Assembly: GCA_910588635.1 (NCBI GenBank)
Contig: CAJUPW010000008.1
Location: forward strand, 11,697 to 75,696
Source: an uncultured Oscillospiraceae bacterium
Lineage (GTDB): Bacteria; Bacillota; Clostridia; Oscillospirales; Oscillospiraceae
Length of the DNA stretch: 64,000 nt
Direction of reading: 5' to 3'
Shown here: piece after piece, positions 60,638 through 64,000 of the stretch
How positions within the stretch are numbered: the first letter of the stretch is position 1
Layout: every line of letters starts with the position of its first letter
The notes under the pieces: model-generated
The model's input: only the letters and a program-made list of their open reading frames with translations
Databases searched by the model: none
What the model was told of the DNA's origin: nothing
Translations under genes and position numbers: made by a program

Positions 60638-61228
60638 ATGCCTGTCAATCTACAGAAAGCGGAGTTTGTGCTGTCCGCCGTCTCTCCGAAAAACTTCATT
60701 CAGGACGGCCGGCCCCAGGTGGCCTTTGCGGGGCGGTCCAACGTGGGCAAATCCTCGGTTATCAACCGGCTGCTGGGGAGGAAGAATTTCGCCCGGGTGG
60801 GGGCCGCTCCGGGAAAGACCGTCCATGTGAACTACTTTGATATCGACGGGGCGTTTTACCTGGTGGACCTGCCCGGCTACGGCTACGCCAAGGTGTCCAA
60901 GGCGGAGCGGGATCGGTGGGGAAGGCTGATGGAGGACTACTTTGCCAGGCCCGACCTGCTCACCCTGGGGGTGATGATCGTGGATTCCCGCCACAAGCCC
61001 ACCGCCGACGACTGTACCATGTTCCGGTGGTTCAAGGACACCAGCTGTCCCCTGATTGTTGTAGCCAACAAGCTGGATAAGCTGAAAAAGAGAGAGATAG
61101 AGCCAAACCTCCAGCTCATCCGGGACACCCTGGGGCTGGGGGAGGAGAATCTGCTGATTCCTTTCTCGGCGGAGAAGGGAACCGGCCGGGAGGAGCTGCT
61201 GTCAGCCATCTTTGCGGGGATAGAATAG
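60638..61228 (+). CDS. engB: Ribosome biogenesis GTP-binding protein EngB (YsxC)
   Basis: A 196-residue GTPase needed for 50S assembly. G1 'FAGRSNVGKSSVIN', G2 'GKTVHVNYF', G3 'LVDLPGYGYAKV', G4 'VANKLDKLK' and G5 'PFSAEKGTG' are all present. The conserved N-terminal 'AEFVLSAVSPKNF' sets the start. Usual length. Confidence 0.96.
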   Translation: MPVNLQKAEFVLSAVSPKNFIQDGRPQVAFAGRSNVGKSSVINRLLGRKNFARVGAAPGKTVHVNYFDIDGAFYLVDLPGYGYAKVSKAERDRWGRLMEDYFARPDLLTLGVMIVDSRHKPTADDCTMFRWFKDTSCPLIVVANKLDKLKKREIEPNLQLIRDTLGLGEENLLIPFSAEKGTGREELLSAIFAGIE

Positions 61229-61235
61229 AGAAACG

Positions 61236-61265
61236 CGGCGGCCTCCGTAGGGGGCCGCCGTTCTC
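61236..61265 (+). terminator. Terminator after engB
   Basis: CGGCGGCC and GGCCGCCG arms, then TTCTCT. Confidence 0.55.
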
Positions 61266-61287
61266 TGTGACTTCTTCGGAATTTAAC

Positions 61288-61316
61288 TTGTCTTTTCCTG
61301 GACAAACTGTTATAAT
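61288..61316 (+). promoter_or_regulatory. scpA operon promoter
   Basis: TTGTCT, 17-base spacer, TATAAT. Transcription begins near 61323, which rules out starts further upstream. Confidence 0.7.
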
Positions 61317-61353
61317 AACAGGAAAGATAAACCTAAAATGGGGAGGTGGGCCC

Positions 61354-62148
61354 TTGGAGGCACCCATTTACCACCTGGAAGGGGTGGTGAAGGCGAAGGA
61401 GGAGAGCATGGAGGATTTTGTGGGTCCACTGGACCTGATCCTCCACCTGCTGAGCAAGAACAAGCTGGAGATCAAGGATATCCAGATCGCCCTCATCCTG
61501 GACCAGTACATGGAGTGGATGAATCAGCGCCGCGAGCTTGACCTGGAGATAGCCAGCGAGTTCGTGACCATGGCCTCCCACCTGGTGTACATCAAGACCC
61601 GGATGCTGCTGTCCATCAACGACGAGGAGGCCATGAGCGAGATGGAACAGCTCATCGCCACTCTGGAGGCTCACCAGCGCAACGAGAACTATCTGAAGAT
61701 CAAGGCGGTGATCCCCGCTCTGGACGGCCGGTATCAGATCGGCCGGGACTACCTGACCAAGGTGCCCGAGGCGGTCCAGCCGGATAAAATATACCGTTAC
61801 GTCCACGACAGAACCGACCTGCTCAGGGCTGTGACCGACGTGCTGGGCCGGCTGGACAACAAGCTGCCTCCGCCGGTGTCCGCCTTCCAGGGTATCGTGG
61901 GCCGGGAGCCCTACCCTGTGGCCGACAAGGCTGGGGAGATCATCAAGCGGTTGGTAGCTTTCGGCGTCACCCGGTTTCGGGCCCTGTTCAAGGGCAGCCG
62001 CAGCCGGTCGGAGGTGGTGGCTACTTTCCTGGCCGTGCTGGAGCTGTGCAAGGCCCGCCGCCTGCACCTGGCGGGCACCGAATCGGACTGCACCGTCACC
62101 TGCACCCGGGAGGAGGGCGCGGTGGAGTTTACGTCGGAGAATTATTGA
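61354..62148 (+). CDS. scpA: Segregation and condensation protein A
   Basis: A 264-residue kleisin that bridges the SMC dimer with ScpB. The N-terminal SMC-neck-binding segment is 'EDFVGPLDLILHLLSKNK', followed by 'EFVTMASHLVYIKTRMLL'; the C-terminal winged helix ('VVATFLAVLELCKARRL') contacts the SMC head. The start is the TTG at 61354 with GGAGGTG upstream and the family's usual 'EAPIYHLEGV' opening. First gene of scpA-scpB-DUF2953-ytfJ. Confidence 0.94.
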   Translation: MEAPIYHLEGVVKAKEESMEDFVGPLDLILHLLSKNKLEIKDIQIALILDQYMEWMNQRRELDLEIASEFVTMASHLVYIKTRMLLSINDEEAMSEMEQLIATLEAHQRNENYLKIKAVIPALDGRYQIGRDYLTKVPEAVQPDKIYRYVHDRTDLLRAVTDVLGRLDNKLPPPVSAFQGIVGREPYPVADKAGEIIKRLVAFGVTRFRALFKGSRSRSEVVATFLAVLELCKARRLHLAGTESDCTVTCTREEGAVEFTSENY

Positions 62149-62166
62149 TGAAAGAGGGTGCCCCCG

Positions 62167-62796
62167 ATGGAGGTAAAAGAGTTGGAATCCGCCCTGGAGG
62201 GGGTGCTGTTTGCCGCCGGAGAGCCGGTGGCGGTGGAGCGGCTGTGCCTGGGCCTTGAGGTGGACCGGCCTACCCTGGACGCGGTGGCCCAGCGGCTGAT
62301 GGACCGATACAGCTACGACCGCCGCGGCATTCGTCTGGTCAAGCTGGATACCAGCTATCAGCTGTGCTCCGCGCCGGAATTTGCCGGTTACGTCCGCAAG
62401 ACGCTGGAGAGCCGCAAGCCGGCCCGGCTGTCTCAGCCGGCGTTGGAAGTGCTGGCCATCATCGCCTACTACCAGCCTGTTACCCGGGCCTATGTGGACC
62501 AGGTGCGGGGGGTGGACAGCTCCTACACCATGGGTCTGCTGCTGGAGCGGGAGCTCATTGAGGAGGCGGGCCGTCTGGCCGTCCCCGGCCGGCCCATGCA
62601 GTTCCGGACCACCAAAAACTTCCTGCGCTCCTTTGGCCTGTCCAGCCTGGACGAACTGCCCGAACTGCCGGGACCGTCTCAGGAGGGCAGTCAGATGACC
62701 CTGGAGCTGGAGGCCAGTCTTCAGCGTCTCCGGGAAGCGGAAGTGCTGGAGGAGAGCGAATCTGAGCCGCCGGAGCCCCCGGCAGAGGGGACATGA
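62167..62796 (+). CDS. scpB: Segregation and condensation protein B
   Basis: A 209-residue double winged-helix protein. 'LEGVLFAAGEPVAVERL' at the start, 'LSQPALEVLAIIAYYQPVTRA' and 'GRPMQFRTTKNFLRSFGL' are hallmark segments. The C-terminus is a Glu/Pro-rich tail. ATG 62167 is chosen because AAAGAGGG lies 9 bases upstream. The stop overlaps the next start (ATGA). Confidence 0.95.
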   Translation: MEVKELESALEGVLFAAGEPVAVERLCLGLEVDRPTLDAVAQRLMDRYSYDRRGIRLVKLDTSYQLCSAPEFAGYVRKTLESRKPARLSQPALEVLAIIAYYQPVTRAYVDQVRGVDSSYTMGLLLERELIEEAGRLAVPGRPMQFRTTKNFLRSFGLSSLDELPELPGPSQEGSQMTLELEASLQRLREAEVLEESESEPPEPPAEGT

Positions 62797-63440
62797 GGGC
62801 CGTTTACATCCTGGCCGCCGTGGCGCTGGTTCTGTTCCTCGTCGGGCAGGTCCGGGTGGGCGGCCGGGCGGAGTTCAACGCCCAGGGCTTTTTCCTCTGG
62901 GTCCGGCTGGGCCTGTTTCAGATCAAAATTCTCCCCATGTCCCCCAAAGAGGAAAAGCCCGCAAAGCCCCAAAAACCGAAGAAAAAAAAGGAACCCCAAA
63001 AGCCCAAAAAGGAGAAGGAGCCCGTACCGCTCCCGGAGAAGATCGGCGGGGCGCTGGAGTATGCCCAGGAGCTGCTGCCCGTAGTTCTGGAGGCGGGGAG
63101 AGGCATGTGGCGGGGGTTGCGGGTGGATACACTGGAGCTGGAGCTCACCGCCGGCGGGAGCGATCCGGCGGACGCGGCCATGCTCTACGGCCGGGCCAAC
63201 GCCGTTCTGGGGGCGCTGTGGAGCCCTTTGACCGAGGCTTTCCATGTAAAGGAGGGCGCCGCCCGGGTGAAGCTGGACTTCGACGCCTTGGGTACGACGG
63301 TGTACGGCCAGGCGGCCCTGTCCATCAAGATCGGGACGGTGACCTGGGTTGGTATGCGGGCGTGCGTAAAGACCCTGTTTAGAGCGCTTGCCGCACGAAA
63401 GCGGCTGAAAATAAAACGACAGCAGAGAAAGGCGGTATGA
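62793..63440 (+). CDS. DUF2953 membrane-anchored protein
   Basis: A 215-residue protein with an N-terminal TM helix (about 3-20), a short beta segment, a very Lys/Pro-rich linker (about 50-80), then the DUF2953 region ('LYGRANAVLGALWSPL', 'VYGQAALSIKIGTVTWVGMRA'). The basic C-terminus is 'RLKIKRQQRKAV'. Always near ytfJ in Clostridia and Bacilli and assumed to act in sporulation; role not shown. Coupled to scpB by ATGA. Confidence 0.87.
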   Translation: MRAVYILAAVALVLFLVGQVRVGGRAEFNAQGFFLWVRLGLFQIKILPMSPKEEKPAKPQKPKKKKEPQKPKKEKEPVPLPEKIGGALEYAQELLPVVLEAGRGMWRGLRVDTLELELTAGGSDPADAAMLYGRANAVLGALWSPLTEAFHVKEGAARVKLDFDALGTTVYGQAALSIKIGTVTWVGMRACVKTLFRALAARKRLKIKRQQRKAV

Positions 63441-63443
63441 CCT

Positions 63444-63866
63444 ATGGAACAGAAGAACTCTCTGGGTGAACTGATGAAGATTACCATGGAGCATATCAAG
63501 ACTATGGCGGACGCCAACACCATTATCGGCACCCCCATCCACGCGGAGGGGGTCACCCTTATTCCTGTGTCCCGGATGTCCTTCGGCATGGGGGGAGGCG
63601 GCACGGAGTTTTCCACCAAGGCCGGAGCGCCCAAGGAGGGCTTTGGCGGCGGCTCTGCCGCCAGCGCCAAGCTGGAGCCGGTGGCGTTTCTCGTTGTCCG
63701 GGAGGACGGCAGCGTGAAGCTGCTCCCGGTGGCTCCGCCCCCCGCCACCACCGTGGACCGGGTCATTGAGACAGTACCCGAGGTGGTGGACAAGGTGACT
63801 GGCTTCATTGAGAAGCAGCAGGAGAAGAAGGCCCGGAAGGAGGCCGAAGGGGACTTCGCCGAGTAG
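63444..63866 (+). CDS. ytfJ: GerW/YtfJ-family sporulation protein
   Basis: A 140-residue spore protein of the GerW family, needed for germination in Bacillus. Typical 'DANTIIGTPI', 'VTLIPVSRMSFGMGGGGTEF' (cut here) and 'EPVAFLVVREDGSVKLLP' segments. It starts 3 bases after the DUF2953 stop. Its presence supports a spore-forming lineage. Confidence 0.93.
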   Translation: MEQKNSLGELMKITMEHIKTMADANTIIGTPIHAEGVTLIPVSRMSFGMGGGGTEFSTKAGAPKEGFGGGSAASAKLEPVAFLVVREDGSVKLLPVAPPPATTVDRVIETVPEVVDKVTGFIEKQQEKKARKEAEGDFAE

Positions 63867-63950
63867 ACCGCGGAAAAACAAAAATTTCCCTGGAAATAAC
63901 GGAGAAAAGCCGCTCCATACTATTGCTATCCGCAAAAAAGAAGGTGGCAA

Positions 63951-64000
63951 ATGTTGAAGCGACTTTTTTCTGCGCTCCTGATTGTGGAGCTGTTGTGGTG
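63951..64000 (+). CDS. Start of an exported protein, cut by window end
   Basis: Only 16 codons are visible (MLKRLFSALLIVELLW), a signal-peptide-like start with AAGGTGG upstream. In related Clostridia a D-alanyl-D-alanine carboxypeptidase follows ytfJ here, so that is the likely product, by synteny only. Confidence 0.5.
   Translation, partial: MLKRLFSALLIVELLW

Noticed and set aside
58171..60699. 842-residue minus-strand frame opposite lon
   Set aside because: Shadow of lon; no domain, no start signals.

Overview
The window looks like chromosome from a high-GC, anaerobic, spore-forming member of the Clostridia, most likely an Oscillospiraceae gut bacterium of the Flavonifractor/Lawsonibacter kind. 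The evidence is gene content and order: tig-clpP-clpX-lon-engB, then scpA-scpB-DUF2953-ytfJ and a carboxypeptidase-like start; a trimeric NAD-linked [FeFe] hydrogenase; L-lactate dehydrogenase; rbgA-rnhB-yraN; trmK-nif3; many SD-led genes with TTG/GTG starts; and sigma-A promoters with 17-bp spacers. The genus is inference.

Layout. 1-2.2 kb: end of a two-domain iron-type ABC permease and a YihX-like phosphatase. 2.3-9.0 kb: a cyclic-di-GMP and chemotaxis block with two paralogous receiver-GGDEF cyclases, a PilZ effector, and a chemoreceptor with a CZB-like zinc site in its extracytoplasmic region, interspersed with a Rieske flavoprotein and a TetR regulator. 9.2-11.4 kb: an AraC regulator divergent from an MFS transporter. 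11.5-17.6 kb: a lower-GC, four-gene minus-strand operon unlike the rest (below). 17.6-26.4 kb: DUF1275 and DUF1858 proteins, trmK-nif3, a GT-C-like membrane protein, rplS, a sirtuin, a WYL regulator with a 13-bp inverted repeat, and a ROK-like kinase. 26.6-31.4 kb: a small unknown gene and hydCBA. 31.4-41.4 kb: aminotransferase, a stand-alone PTS Enzyme I N-domain, ldh, ruvX, a lipid-anchored barnase, an SprA-type metalloprotease, leuS, rpsU and an SLH surface protein. 41.4-50.3 kb: a cysK with a duplication-derived frameshift, an OB-fold protein, a two-component system with a flavodoxin gene between regulator and kinase, a secreted protein, an Fe-S aldo/keto reductase and TraX. 50.4-64 kb: conserved housekeeping genes (rbgA, rnhB, yraN, thrC, phosphoesterase, tig, clpP, clpX, lon, engB, scpA, scpB, DUF2953, ytfJ).

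The best candidate for an undescribed system is the operon at 11,531-17,430. In transcription order it encodes a small one-TM protein; a membrane-anchored dCTP-deaminase/dUTPase-fold protein that seems to lack the catalytic Glu; a COG2509-like flavoprotein fused to a nucleoside-2-deoxyribosyltransferase-like domain; and an 885-residue SIR2-Nudix-radical SAM fusion. All recognisable domains handle nucleotides or NAD, and the genes share a promoter and a leader hairpin. A nucleotide-based conflict (for example anti-phage) module or a modified-nucleotide pathway is inferred, not shown.

Two places look like assembly or mutation problems: the first about 70 bases, which read as the start of a different transporter family joined in frame, and the 3' end of cysK, where an imperfect 50-bp duplication breaks the frame.
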